From assembly GCF_000833025.1 (NCBI RefSeq), contig NZ_CP010817.1, forward strand, positions 2,852,001 to 2,916,000: a stretch of DNA of 64,000 nt, in the 5' to 3' direction. Made by a program: the position numbers and the translations under genes. How positions within the stretch are numbered: position 1 is the stretch's first letter; each line of letters starts with the position of its first letter. The notes beneath the pieces are model-generated. The model was given only the letters and a program-made list of their open reading frames with translations, did not search any database and was not told the DNA's origin. Positions 1-9,046 of the stretch are shown here, piece by piece. The DNA comes from Myroides profundi. GTDB lineage: Bacteria; Bacteroidota; Bacteroidia; Flavobacteriales; Flavobacteriaceae.

Positions 1-2087
1 GGTAATATGCTCTTCGTAAATGTAGAGTCCATTCCTTTAAGACCAGCCTCGTTTAATTCTAATGGAGATACCCATTTATCATTATCGTGACCCGGTATAG
101 GGAATATCGTAAGGCTACGTGTAGTGAATGCAGCATTCAATAATGCCATCTTAGAATCTAAGTCTAAATAGTCTTTCTCAAACTGATTTTTAACTGCAGA
201 GTGATTAGCATCTTCTACTACTTTTGCCAATCTATAATTACCATCTTCATCAAAGAAATCAATAAACGCAGCATACTTTGCGTCTTTAGGTAACTTTAAT
301 GCCTCTAATATCTTATCATTCCCTCTAGGTAATTTTATCAGTTCTGCATAATACCAGTAGTTAGGCGCTCCTTGTAATTGTTGAGCTACCGTAAACTGAG
401 TCATCGATAGGAATACCTGATCAGGATTTAATCCTTTATAGTTTTCTCCTTTATATACCTTACGCAATAATTCTGAAGCAAAAGTATTCACTGGTTTCAT
501 ACGACCACCAAAGTCCTGAATAACCAATTCTCCGAATCTTGCTGCATGTTCTTTATCTACAGCAGTACTCTTAATCAGTGAGTCTATCACTACCTGGTTA
601 GGACGTGTAGGGGTCTCATGATTATGTTGTGCGAATGCTCCTACTGATAAGAACAAAAACAACATCGTAAGTATAGAAGCTTTCTTCTCTCTAACTTTAT
701 CTAATTTTCGTTTCAAATCTCCAAATCTTGTATTCTTATCAAATAAGATTACTATTAATCCTACATATAGTAAGAAGTACCCTATATACGTAATCCAAGT
801 TCCCCAGAAGTCATGGTTCACAGATAAGATAGTTCCTTTCTCATCTCTATCGAACTCTGCCTGGAAGAATCGGTAACCTTTATAATCTAAAATATTGTTC
901 ATATAGATACGTGCATCGAAGTTCTCTGCACCGTCTAATACAGTCACCTGACTTTCGAATGAAGCATAGCTACTCTCTGTACCAGGATATTTCTCAGCGA
1001 TGAATTTATTTAACTTGATTTGGAATGGTGTAGTATACACTTTACTACCATACATCATCGTAAACTCTAAGTCACCTAATTTAAATGACTGAGGTTCTCC
1101 CATTCTTCCCGCTTTACCCATTAACGTTACTTCCTCCTCTTTACCTTGAGAACGAACAGTAAGGACTAAAGCATCAGTATTTCTTTTATTCTTAAAGTCA
1201 CCATCAGACTCTAGAACCATCTTTCCTTTAATAGGCATTTCTGGAATAACGAACTGTGTTCCTGCCATATTATATAATGATCTAAAGTTCAGAGGAGCTT
1301 TTGTACCAGCTACTACATCACCTGTCGCCTGTGTTGCCATCACCATATATGTCCCTCCAAAAGGTGTATCTAAAAAGAACTCATCCCCTTCTTTTGTGAT
1401 ATTGATTGCTCCATCAGTAGGTTTATTCAATGAGAACAATACATTGTGGATACTCACTACTTTTCCTTCTTCTAAGAAATGTTCATGACGATCACCATCA
1501 CCAGACTCTACTAATTTTAAGAACATTTTTCCATTAGGATCTTCTGCTATTGCCTCAGTAGCTCCCATGATAAAATCTTTGTACTCTATCTCGTAATCGA
1601 TACCATTAAAGTCTTCTTTTACTTTAAAGTGGTTATTCGTTACAGGAGAGAATAGTATTGGTCTCTCATACGTACGTCTACGTTGTTCCCCTTCATACTC
1701 ACCATCAGTCATAACAGTAAGGAAAGTTTTATCAGAAAAAATACTATCTGCCGTCTCCCCTTCTCTAATAGGCATCATCCCCTCGAAACTAATATAACGA
1801 GTAATGAAAGCTCCTAATAAAATCAAAATAAAAGCCGCATGCAGTAGTAATGTCGCCCACTTCTCCTTGCTCAGTAGTCTGTATTTCTTAATATTTCCTA
1901 TAAAGTTAATCAAGAAAACAAACATAATAAACTCGAACCATTTAGTATTATATATTAAAATACGGGCAGTAGTTGTGTTATAACGATCTTCGATGAAGGT
2001 TCCTAGAGCTAATGCTACAGCATAAACTATAAAAAGAACCGCCATTAACCGTGTCGAAGAAAAAAAAGATATTATTTTTTTATCCAT
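1..2087 (-). CDS. ccsBA: Cytochrome c biogenesis protein CcsBA (ResB-CcsA fusion), 3' part outside window
   Basis: Open reading frame on the minus strand from an ATG at 2087 running off the left edge without a stop; 695 codons are visible. The N-terminus has three closely spaced membrane segments (about residues 10-28, 45-62, 75-93), then a long periplasmic ResB-like region, another membrane segment near residue 430-450 and a signal-peptide-like hydrophobic stretch near 470-485 ending in FAQ. This is the layout of the fused ResB/CcsA haem-handling protein of Bacteroidota system II cytochrome c maturation, which carries haem across the inner membrane and ligates it to apocytochromes. The CcsA half with the WWD haem-binding motif would lie beyond the window, so that part is inferred. 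Divergent from the aminotransferase gene at 2297. Confidence 0.82.
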   Translation of the reverse strand, partial: MDKKIISFFSSTRLMAVLFIVYAVALALGTFIEDRYNTTTARILIYNTKWFEFIMFVFLINFIGNIKKYRLLSKEKWATLLLHAAFILILLGAFITRYISFEGMMPIREGETADSIFSDKTFLTVMTDGEYEGEQRRRTYERPILFSPVTNNHFKVKEDFNGIDYEIEYKDFIMGATEAIAEDPNGKMFLKLVESGDGDRHEHFLEEGKVVSIHNVLFSLNKPTDGAINITKEGDEFFLDTPFGGTYMVMATQATGDVVAGTKAPLNFRSLYNMAGTQFVIPEMPIKGKMVLESDGDFKNKRNTDALVLTVRSQGKEEEVTLMGKAGRMGEPQSFKLGDLEFTMMYGSKVYTTPFQIKLNKFIAEKYPGTESSYASFESQVTVLDGAENFDARIYMNNILDYKGYRFFQAEFDRDEKGTILSVNHDFWGTWITYIGYFLLYVGLIVILFDKNTRFGDLKRKLDKVREKKASILTMLFLFLSVGAFAQHNHETPTRPNQVVIDSLIKSTAVDKEHAARFGELVIQDFGGRMKPVNTFASELLRKVYKGENYKGLNPDQVFLSMTQFTVAQQLQGAPNYWYYAELIKLPRGNDKILEALKLPKDAKYAAFIDFFDEDGNYRLAKVVEDANHSAVKNQFEKDYLDLDSKMALLNAAFTTRSLTIFPIPGHDNDKWVSPLELNEAGLKGMDSTFTKSIL

Positions 2088-2118
2088 GAGTTGTTAATAT
2101 GTTGTTTTAATAGTGCAA

Positions 2119-2126
2119 CAAAAATA
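2119..2126 (-). promoter_or_regulatory. Candidate -7 box for ccsBA
   Basis: On the minus strand this reads TATTTTTG, matching the Bacteroidota -7 consensus TAnnTTTG, about 32 nt before the ccsBA start. No good -33 TTTG is found at the expected distance, so the call rests on the -7 box and its position. Confidence 0.4.
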
Positions 2127-2205
2127 ACCAAAAAGGCCAGTAATTCAGTATATTTAACTTAATATTTAGTAATCAATTTGTTGCAAATTTTTGCATAAAA
2201 TAAGT

Positions 2206-2213
2206 TACATTTG
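2206..2213 (+). promoter_or_regulatory. Candidate -7 box for the aminotransferase gene
   Basis: TACATTTG matches TAnnTTTG. TTG-containing sequence lies about 22 nt upstream (2180-2183) as a possible -33 element. The predicted leader of about 75 nt contains a small inverted repeat (GGATTA at 2232-2237, TAATCC at 2246-2251). Confidence 0.5.
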
Positions 2214-2296
2214 CGATAGTAATATTCTAGAGGATTATTGATTTCTAATCCAATATTGATTTAGAGAGTTACTATGTTTATTTAAATTTCAAAACT

Positions 2297-3496
2297 ATGC
2301 CAAAGATTTCAAACAAAGGGCTTCAAATGCCTGAATCACCTATCAGAAAATTAGTCCCTTTTGCAGAGGTAGCAAAGCAAAAAGGACACCATGTATACCA
2401 CTTAAATATAGGACAACCTGATATTAAAACACCTGAAGGAGCTCTTAAAGCTGTAAAAGAAGCTAACTTCGAAGTATTAGAATATAGCCACTCTGCAGGA
2501 ATCGAAAGTTATAGAATAAAGTTAGCTAAACACTATCAAGACCAAAATCTTAATGTAGATGTAGCAGATATTATCGTTACTACTGGTGGATCTGAAGCAT
2601 TATTATTCGCTTTAGGAAGTACAATGGACCAAGGTGACGAAATCATCATCCCTGAGCCATTCTATGCTAACTATAATGGATTCTCTACTTCTAATGGAGT
2701 AAACATCGTACCTGTGATGTCTTCTATCAATGATGGATTTGCATTACCTGCTATATCAGAATTCGAAAAACTAATCACTCCTAAGACTAAAGCGATCTTA
2801 ATCTGTAACCCTGGTAACCCTACTGGTTACTTATATTCAGAACAAGAGATGAAACAGTTAACAGACCTAGTAGTTAAACATGATCTATTCTTAATCGCTG
2901 ATGAAGTATATAGAGAGTTCGCTTATGATGGATATAAACATATCTCTGTGATGAGCATCCCAGAATTAGCGAATCACGCGATCATGATTGACTCTGTATC
3001 TAAGCGTTACAGCATGTGTGGTGCTCGTATAGGATGTATCGTTTCTAAAAACAAAGATCTTATGGCTGCAGCAATGAAATTTGCTCAAGCGCGTCTATCT
3101 CCTCCTACTTTTGAACAAATCGCTGCTGAGGCTGCTCTAGATACTCCTAAATCTTACTTCGATGAAGTAATCACGGAGTACAAAGAGAGAAGAGATGTAT
3201 TCATCACTGCGCTTCAACAGATAGAAGGTGTACAAGTGACTATGCCACATGGTTCTTTCTACTGTGTAGCTAAGTTCCCTATTAAAAATGCTGATAACTT
3301 CGCTAAATGGTTATTAGAAGAGTATGATCTAAATGGAGAGACTGTAATGATCGCTCCTGCTGCAGGATTCTACTCTACACCAGGTGTAGGATTAAACGAA
3401 GCTCGTATGGCTTATGTTCTTAAAAAAGAAGACTTAATCCGCTCAGCTGAGATCTTAAAACAAGCTCTTAAAGTATACCAAACAATAGAAAAATAA
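2297..3496 (+). CDS. Pyridoxal-phosphate aminotransferase, aspartate aminotransferase class I/II
   Basis: 399 aa, the usual length for fold-type I aminotransferases. The Schiff-base lysine is K236 in DSVSKRYSMCGARIGC, with the CNPGNPTGY substrate/cofactor loop near residue 170 and DEVYREF after it. Such enzymes move an amino group between aspartate or a similar amino acid and a 2-oxo acid in the cytoplasm. The GGSEALLFAL phosphate-binding segment is also present. Exact substrate cannot be set from sequence. It is a single-gene unit with its own candidate promoter (2206) and a strong terminator (3517-3544), divergent from ccsBA. Confidence 0.9.
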   Translation: MPKISNKGLQMPESPIRKLVPFAEVAKQKGHHVYHLNIGQPDIKTPEGALKAVKEANFEVLEYSHSAGIESYRIKLAKHYQDQNLNVDVADIIVTTGGSEALLFALGSTMDQGDEIIIPEPFYANYNGFSTSNGVNIVPVMSSINDGFALPAISEFEKLITPKTKAILICNPGNPTGYLYSEQEMKQLTDLVVKHDLFLIADEVYREFAYDGYKHISVMSIPELANHAIMIDSVSKRYSMCGARIGCIVSKNKDLMAAAMKFAQARLSPPTFEQIAAEAALDTPKSYFDEVITEYKERRDVFITALQQIEGVQVTMPHGSFYCVAKFPIKNADNFAKWLLEEYDLNGETVMIAPAAGFYSTPGVGLNEARMAYVLKKEDLIRSAEILKQALKVYQTIEK

Positions 3497-3516
3497 TCAA
3501 TCTATTATCTATATGA

Positions 3517-3544
3517 AAACCACCTCTAAACAGGTGGTTTTTTT
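3517..3544 (+). terminator. Intrinsic terminator of the aminotransferase gene
   Basis: Perfect 9-bp stem AAACCACCT (3517-3525) and AGGTGGTTT (3532-3540) with a 6-nt loop, continuing into a T tract to 3544. It lies 20 bp after the stop codon. Confidence 0.9.
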
Positions 3545-3891
3545 GTTGAAATAGTATATGAGATAATTCTCACCCTATCTCCTAACCTTAAAAACATTCC
3601 TATTTTATTCTGTTGTGAATAATTCTTATCTCTTTTCTCATTTTTATTGAGTTAATGACGTATTTACCTACTGTAAAAGACGTTTTATACCCTCTTTTAT
3701 TGATATTTATCCTCTGTACTATCCATTTACACTTCATTTTGAAGAAAAAGTATAGTGTTTTTTTTCTTTAAAAAAAGCCTCTAAAAAACATAAACGTCTA
3801 ATTACAAACACATTAACTAAAAAAAACTTCAAAAATAGATAATACACGAATACCTCTCTATCCTAGTATATACAAGCCTTTATCTTAATTC

Positions 3892-3998
3892 CTTCAACAC
3901 TTCTTCAACAATACGCCAAGATTGCTCTAGTTCAAGCCTGTTTTCTTGAAGAAGTATTGAAGAGATCTTGTAGCGGTATTGAAGGGAGAGTACTGAAG
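3892..3998. repeat. Nested inverted and direct repeats in a 540-bp non-coding stretch
   Basis: The gap 3545-4082 has no convincing gene. It holds an imperfect 17-bp inverted repeat (3892-3908 with 3946-3962, one mismatch, 37-nt loop) and direct repeats of GTATTGAAG (3954-3962 and 3976-3984) with a variant GTACTGAAG shortly after. The rest (3545-3890) is AT-rich sequence in which I see nothing. Confidence 0.55.
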
Positions 3999-4082
3999 AA
4001 TAGAATTACAAAACAACCTCACTCTAATAGAGCTATAGAATCACTCCTCTCTGTCCGTTCTATGACACTCTACTAAAAAAGT

Positions 4083-4117
4083 AAAAAGCCAGTCTGTCAT
4101 CACAAACTGGCTTTTTT
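4083..4117 (-). terminator. Intrinsic terminator of the surface-protein operon
   Basis: Perfect inverted repeat AAAAAGCCAGT (4083-4093) and ACTGGCTTTTT (4106-4116), 12-nt loop, with T-rich tails on both strands. It sits 23 bp after the stop of the last minus-strand gene (4140). Confidence 0.88.
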
Positions 4118-4139
4118 AAAATTACTAACCGAAACAGTG

Positions 4140-6098
4140 TTATTCTATATTCAGAATAATAAACTCACTTCTTCTATTTTCTTGATGCTCTTTAATAGTA
4201 CATGGTACTTTATTAGCACATTTATTAACTAACTGTGATTCTCCATACCCTTTACCCGTGATACGATCTTCTTCTATTCCTTGTTTTACCATCCAAGCTA
4301 TCGTTGATTTAGCTCTTCGGTCAGACAACTTCATATTATAAGCATCATTACCTCTACTATCTGTATGCGAACGCACATCTATCTTCAGTTTTGGATACAT
4401 ATTAAGCACTTCTACTACCTTCGCTAGCTCTACTGCTGCATCAGGACGAATAGTCGCTTTATCAAAGTCAAAATAGATAGGATCTAACTTCAATTTCTTA
4501 AATAAATCATCGTCTTTCTCTATTTTTTCAACTATAGGATCTAGTCCTATATCTACCGTCTTAGATACATTAAACTCTCTTCCTAATACTGTAGATACTT
4601 CTGCTGTCAAGAACTTATCTGCACTAGCCTTTAATCTAAACTTATAATTACAGTCTAAAGCTTCTGTAAGATAATATCCCTTCGCATCTGTAGTGATCGT
4701 AGCTAGTTCTTTATACGCATTATCATATAATACTACTGTGGCATTCGCTATCGGTTCTTTTGTACTCGTATTGAACACTTTCCCTTCTATCTGTTGCTTA
4801 CAGTCTACTACTTGGAAGAAATAAATATCATCACTTCCTACTCCTCCCTCACGATTAGAGCTGATAAATCCTTTTCTGTTTTTATCATTGATATAGAATG
4901 CAAAGTCATCTGAAGGACTGTTAATAGGAGCTCCTACACTCACTACCTTACCGAAGGTATTATCCACATTTAGCTTAGCCATATATACGTCTAACCCTCC
5001 TAGACCTGGACGTCCATCTGATGAGAAATATAGATAGTTATCCTTAGAGATAAAAGGGAATGTCTCACGCCCTTCTGTATTAATTCTAGCCCCTAAGTTC
5101 TCAGGGGTACCATAACTTCCATCTTCTTCTATAAAGACCCTATAGATATCAGACTCTCCTAGTGTACCACTTCTATCAGAAGCAAAGTATAACCATCTCT
5201 CATCTGGGGATAAAGCAGGATGAGCAGTATTAAAATTATCTGAGTTAAATGGTAACTCTACAGCTTCTGTCCATACACCATCTTCGTTTAAAGTAGATTT
5301 ATATAACTTTAGTAAGATGTAATAATCTTCATTGTGAACTTTCTTTTTCTTCTTAAAGTTATTACTCGTGAAGTACATCGTCTTACCATCTTTAGTAAAG
5401 ATAGCTGATGCTACATTGACCTTTGCATTTCCAAACTTATCCAAAGGTTCAGGCTCGCTAAAACTACCGTCTTTACTAATCACCGTACTGTATAGAGTAG
5501 TAAATGCTTCATTAGTCCACTTATGTACTCTACCTCCATGCTCTGTTTCTCTAGCAGAAGCAAAGACTAATTGGTCTCCTAAGATACTCGATCCATAGTC
5601 AGAATACACACTATTAATAGGCAGTACTTTCAGATCATAACGCTGTATCATGGCATTAATCTCCTTTAAGTAAGTATCTTTCTTTTCTTCGAATAATATA
5701 CCTCTACTGTCACTCTTCTCTAATTCGGCAAAGCGACTTACATACTCATCTGCCTTTTTATAATCTTCTATAGAACGCAACGTCTGCGCATATCTATAGT
5801 AGTACTCTGATGGTAGTTTATGTCCTCCTTGTTCTGCAAAAATAAATAACTCTTCGTACCACTTATGAGCAGTCTTTAGCTCACCTTTAAAGTAATAAGC
5901 ATCTGCTAACTTAGTAAGTGTATTAACACTTTTGTACCCTTTATTTATAATTTTCTCATAGATTTCGATTGCATTGACATACTCATAGTAGTCGAAGCTC
6001 TTATCCGCTTTTTTCTCCTTACTAGTCTGAGCTACTGCCCCTACCGTTATTAAGAAAAAAGAGGCTATTGAGAAAAACTTAATAACCTTCTTTTTCAT
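4140..6098 (-). CDS. OmpA family protein with PD40 beta-propeller repeats (PorE-like, T9SS-associated)
   Basis: 652 aa. N-terminal signal peptide ending near AVAQ, TPR-like helices (about 25-130), PD40/WD40-like propeller blades with repeated YFSSDGR/LYFASDRSG-type motifs (about 170-420), a carboxypeptidase-regulatory-like fold (about 430-510, KVFNTSTKEPIANATVVLYD) and a C-terminal OmpA peptidoglycan-binding domain (about 535-652, YFDFDKATIRPDA and the NxxLSxxRA-like SDRRAKST). Family knowledge: TPR-PD40-CRD-OmpA proteins such as PorE tie the type IX secretion machinery or surface proteins to peptidoglycan. It is the last gene of the minus-strand operon, 15 bp after the PorP/SprF gene; that order is typical for gliding/T9SS adhesin loci. 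Confidence 0.88.
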   Translation of the reverse strand: MKKKVIKFFSIASFFLITVGAVAQTSKEKKADKSFDYYEYVNAIEIYEKIINKGYKSVNTLTKLADAYYFKGELKTAHKWYEELFIFAEQGGHKLPSEYYYRYAQTLRSIEDYKKADEYVSRFAELEKSDSRGILFEEKKDTYLKEINAMIQRYDLKVLPINSVYSDYGSSILGDQLVFASARETEHGGRVHKWTNEAFTTLYSTVISKDGSFSEPEPLDKFGNAKVNVASAIFTKDGKTMYFTSNNFKKKKKVHNEDYYILLKLYKSTLNEDGVWTEAVELPFNSDNFNTAHPALSPDERWLYFASDRSGTLGESDIYRVFIEEDGSYGTPENLGARINTEGRETFPFISKDNYLYFSSDGRPGLGGLDVYMAKLNVDNTFGKVVSVGAPINSPSDDFAFYINDKNRKGFISSNREGGVGSDDIYFFQVVDCKQQIEGKVFNTSTKEPIANATVVLYDNAYKELATITTDAKGYYLTEALDCNYKFRLKASADKFLTAEVSTVLGREFNVSKTVDIGLDPIVEKIEKDDDLFKKLKLDPIYFDFDKATIRPDAAVELAKVVEVLNMYPKLKIDVRSHTDSRGNDAYNMKLSDRRAKSTIAWMVKQGIEEDRITGKGYGESQLVNKCANKVPCTIKEHQENRRSEFIILNIE

Positions 6099-6113
6099 AC
6101 TTTATAGTTTTCG

Positions 6114-7046
6114 TTAAAAGAATCTTGGTGTATTCATACGAGTGCGATTATTAAACAAATCGAATCTTAGGAATATCTCATGAGATCCAGAGTTGTAATT
6201 CGCTAACTTAGTCGTATCTGCATCATAAGAATATCCAACGAATAAATTATCATTCACTTGGAATCCTGCTAATGCACTAACTGATGCATCCCAACGATAT
6301 GCTGCTCCTACAGTAAACTTGTCTATAATTAAGAAGTTAGCTGTCAGATCCATCTGCAATGGTGCCCCAGAAACGGCCTTCGCTAAGAAAGCTGGTTTAA
6401 ACTTCAAACTAGGATTTAGTTCAAACACATATCCTCCCATTAAGTAGAAGTGCGCTTTCTGACGCATCGTCGTCACCTCGTTATCATCGTAGCGATCTGT
6501 AGTCAAAAAGTTAGGTACAGACAACCCTAAATATGATTTCTCAGAATATAGATACAGACCTGCCCCTATATTAGGTGAGAATTGATTATCTATATTCGTC
6601 ATCGCTACAGGGTCTTTTCCACTATAGATATTAAGACGAGTATAATCTACATTCAGTAAGTTAGCCGTAGCTTTTAAACCAAATGCTAATTTATAGTCTT
6701 GATTCACATCGATAGCATACGATAGGTCTACAGAGATATTATTCTCATCCATCGCTCCTATACGATCATTCATATAATTCACCCCTAATCCTAATCCAGA
6801 ATCTCCTAGAGGTGTACTCACAGACAGATTAGCTGTCTTAGGTGCTCCATCTAAACCAACCCACTGCGTACGGTAATTACCGAAAATACTTAGGTTACCT
6901 CTAGTACCTGCATAAGCAGGGTTAATATTAGAGGTATTATACATATACTGTGTGTACTGTGGATCTTGTTGTGCTTGCATTTGTTGTGCTCCTAACAAGG
7001 TTAACATACACACACTTATATTTCTTATTGTTCTATTAATTGTCAT
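6114..7046 (-). CDS. PorP/SprF family type IX secretion outer-membrane protein
   Basis: 310 aa with a signal peptide (MLTLLGAQQMQAQ region) and the family start of the mature protein, QDPQYTQYMYNTSNINPAYAG. The rest is alternating beta-barrel sequence ending in an aromatic residue (PRFF), as expected for an outer-membrane barrel. PorP/SprF proteins are encoded next to secreted proteins with type B C-terminal domains and help place them on the cell surface. Here the type B protein lies directly upstream (10-bp gap) and the OmpA-PD40 protein directly downstream, so these three are likely partners. Confidence 0.92.
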   Translation of the reverse strand: MTINRTIRNISVCMLTLLGAQQMQAQQDPQYTQYMYNTSNINPAYAGTRGNLSIFGNYRTQWVGLDGAPKTANLSVSTPLGDSGLGLGVNYMNDRIGAMDENNISVDLSYAIDVNQDYKLAFGLKATANLLNVDYTRLNIYSGKDPVAMTNIDNQFSPNIGAGLYLYSEKSYLGLSVPNFLTTDRYDDNEVTTMRQKAHFYLMGGYVFELNPSLKFKPAFLAKAVSGAPLQMDLTANFLIIDKFTVGAAYRWDASVSALAGFQVNDNLFVGYSYDADTTKLANYNSGSHEIFLRFDLFNNRTRMNTPRFF

Positions 7047-7056
7047 TCGTAAAATC

Positions 7057-8304
7057 TTAGTTGTTGTCTAAATGTAGATACCCTGATTTTCTAATTGTAC
7101 GTGCTTCGCTAGCATTTCTGTATTCATAGCTAATCACATAATAATAAGTTCCTGTAGGTAGTTTCTCTCCAGAGTTAACTGTAACACGTCCGTCAGAATA
7201 CCCTCTGAATACGTTATTATTACTGTCATAATTAGAAGTCTCATAAACCTTCACTCCCCAACGGTTATAGATCTCAACTTTATTATTAGGGAAACGATTA
7301 ATATTATCAATTAAGAAGAAATCATTCTCTCCATCTCCATTAGGCGTTACTAGATTATAGATCACTACGTCTCCATCTAATATCAAATCTGTATTCACAG
7401 TACCTAATGTAAAGAATCCGTATCCACGTACAGATGTAGGTGTAGTCACTGTCTTATTATCGACATCTACGATACCTCCCTCATCTACCCAAAGCTGATC
7501 CTTAGCATCCCAACGAAGAATACGTAAGTTCTTCTCTGGAGTCTTTAATAACTCTGCTGGAGTAGTATCTGCATGCCAGCCTAATGTCAAGATAACATCG
7601 CTCTTCGCATTAGAGTTACGGTCTACTAGCCAATACTCTCTTTCGTTTACTAACTCTACTATACCAGACTTATGCTTATGAGAAGTAAAGAAGTTCTTAT
7701 CATCTAAGTTATACTTCCCTACGAAAATGTCTTTCTCTTCTTTAGGCGCTGTAATCGTAGCGTTTCGATAATACTTCTTATCTCCAATAGGGAATACAAA
7801 TTCGTTGTTTCCTTCCTTATCTACAGTTCCTTGGATATGGCTATTATCACTTGCATTGACTGCTGTTGCGTCTTTTAAGAATGTAAATGATCCATCTTTC
7901 TCATCTACATTGACAATACCGTCTTGGAAGTCCACTTTGCCCTGTACTACCACATCATTAATAACATTAAATGCAATATTATCTGCTGTGTTATTTAGCA
8001 CTACATTGTTAAACTTACTGATACTGTTACCTGATACAGTCTGTTGTTTATCACTTTTAAAAATAGTAGTTCCTTGTGCTAGTTTTCCTTTATAATCAAA
8101 GAAAGCACCGTTGTTTATAATATCATTATAGACATATAACGTACCGTTATTTTTAAAGTCTGCCTCATCTGTATTCTCTAAGGCATAATGTGTAGACATT
8201 ATCCCTTCTGGGCTTACATATAGCCCTCCCTTGTTTACTGTCTGTGCCATAGTAGCTATAGAGCACAAGCCAGAAACTACTAAGAGTGTTCTTTTCTTAA
8301 CCAT
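7057..8304 (-). CDS. Secreted protein with gliding-motility-associated (T9SS type B) C-terminal domain
   Basis: 415 aa. Signal peptide (MVKKRTLLVVSGLCSIATMAQ), a beta-rich middle portion (about 25-310) and a typical type B sorting domain: VTPNGDGENDFFLIDNI near residue 325, VEIYNRWGVKVYE, and a TGTYYYVISY end. Family knowledge: this domain directs export through the type IX system and surface display, with help from a cognate PorP/SprF protein. The neighbours fit: 10 bp before porP/sprF and 23 bp after the small secreted protein gene. The middle region does not match a family I can name. Confidence 0.88.
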   Translation of the reverse strand: MVKKRTLLVVSGLCSIATMAQTVNKGGLYVSPEGIMSTHYALENTDEADFKNNGTLYVYNDIINNGAFFDYKGKLAQGTTIFKSDKQQTVSGNSISKFNNVVLNNTADNIAFNVINDVVVQGKVDFQDGIVNVDEKDGSFTFLKDATAVNASDNSHIQGTVDKEGNNEFVFPIGDKKYYRNATITAPKEEKDIFVGKYNLDDKNFFTSHKHKSGIVELVNEREYWLVDRNSNAKSDVILTLGWHADTTPAELLKTPEKNLRILRWDAKDQLWVDEGGIVDVDNKTVTTPTSVRGYGFFTLGTVNTDLILDGDVVIYNLVTPNGDGENDFFLIDNINRFPNNKVEIYNRWGVKVYETSNYDSNNNVFRGYSDGRVTVNSGEKLPTGTYYYVISYEYRNASEARTIRKSGYLHLDNN

Positions 8305-8327
8305 AGTGAATCACTTTTACTAGTTAG

Positions 8328-8945
8328 TTATTTTACAGAGAATACGATATTCATGATAGAGGTAGGAGTGCCATTACCAATAATCTTGTAAGTCATAACT
8401 CCATTATCATCTATAACGATATCTGAAAACACAGCAGGATCAAAGTCTGTAACATAATAGTATAAATCAGTTGCAGCTGGAAAATGAGGAATAACAGCAG
8501 GTGCGCTAGTACTCTTTACTGCATTTCCGCTTGTCATTGTGAACTGCTTTTTATACTCTTCGTATAGTTCTTTTGTACCATCTCCAAGAACACTCGTATC
8601 AAAAGTGATCGTAGGCATATAGAAGAATTTCACAGCTTTATTATCTGTTGTTACCATCTGTTGCCATTTCGAACCATCGTTATAGTAAAACCCTGGTACA
8701 ACATCCGCTACAGTAGCTGTATTATACACCGTCATCCCTTCAACATGTGCGTTTAAAGGATTTGCTTTCGTAGTTTCAGTTAACGCAACACGAGGTAAAA
8801 GAAGCCCTTTATTCTCTGCTTCTAATTCTAAGATAGCATTCGTGTTTACATCTGGATTAGATTTACCAACAACACCGATCTTAGTCTGAGCAAAACCAGC
8901 TGTTGCAAGAAATGATATGGCTATACTTAAATATATTTTTTTCAT
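8328..8945 (-). CDS. Secreted protein of unknown function in surface-protein operon
   Basis: 205 aa with a clear signal peptide (MKKIYLSIAISFLATAGFAQ). The N-terminal mature part (KIGVVGKSNPDVNTNAILELEAENKGLLLPRVALTETT in two halves, then VPGFYYNDGSKWQQMV) matches the head segment of the 974-aa protein encoded upstream, where it reads GILIPRVALKNTT and GFYYWDGAKWNRIV. This head is common in Bacteroidota exported proteins. The C-terminal ~90 residues are beta-rich and not recognised. No sorting domain is visible. It is separated from the upstream gene by the strong hairpin 8966-9010 and may be expressed at a different level. Confidence 0.75.
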   Translation of the reverse strand: MKKIYLSIAISFLATAGFAQTKIGVVGKSNPDVNTNAILELEAENKGLLLPRVALTETTKANPLNAHVEGMTVYNTATVADVVPGFYYNDGSKWQQMVTTDNKAVKFFYMPTITFDTSVLGDGTKELYEEYKKQFTMTSGNAVKSTSAPAVIPHFPAATDLYYYVTDFDPAVFSDIVIDDNGVMTYKIIGNGTPTSIMNIVFSVK

Positions 8946-8965
8946 AATGTGAGTTTGATTTAATA

Positions 8966-9010
8966 AAAGGGAGAGGCCGTTATTGTGAGTTGGCTTTAGC
9001 CTCTCCCTTT
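8966..9010 (-). terminator. 12-bp perfect hairpin between secreted-protein genes; loop holds the TTATTGTGAGTT motif
   Basis: AAAGGGAGAGGC (8966-8977) pairs perfectly with GCCTCTCCCTTT (8999-9010), 21-nt loop. On the minus strand the hairpin is followed by TTTTATTAAAT, so it can act as an (attenuating) terminator between the 974-aa and 205-aa genes. The loop carries TTATTGTGAGTT (8980-8991), the same 11-nt core found in three copies at 17713-17852. A one-mismatch copy (TAATGTGAGTT) sits at 8945-8955, directly before the next start codon. Confidence 0.75.
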
Positions 9011-9046
9011 CTGAAAAGAATTAATTGTTGTTTGTTGTTTTCTAAA

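Noticed and set aside
7805..8095. 96-codon frame opposite the type B CTD protein gene
   Set aside because: Antisense shadow; low-complexity hydrophobic translation from beta-strand codons.
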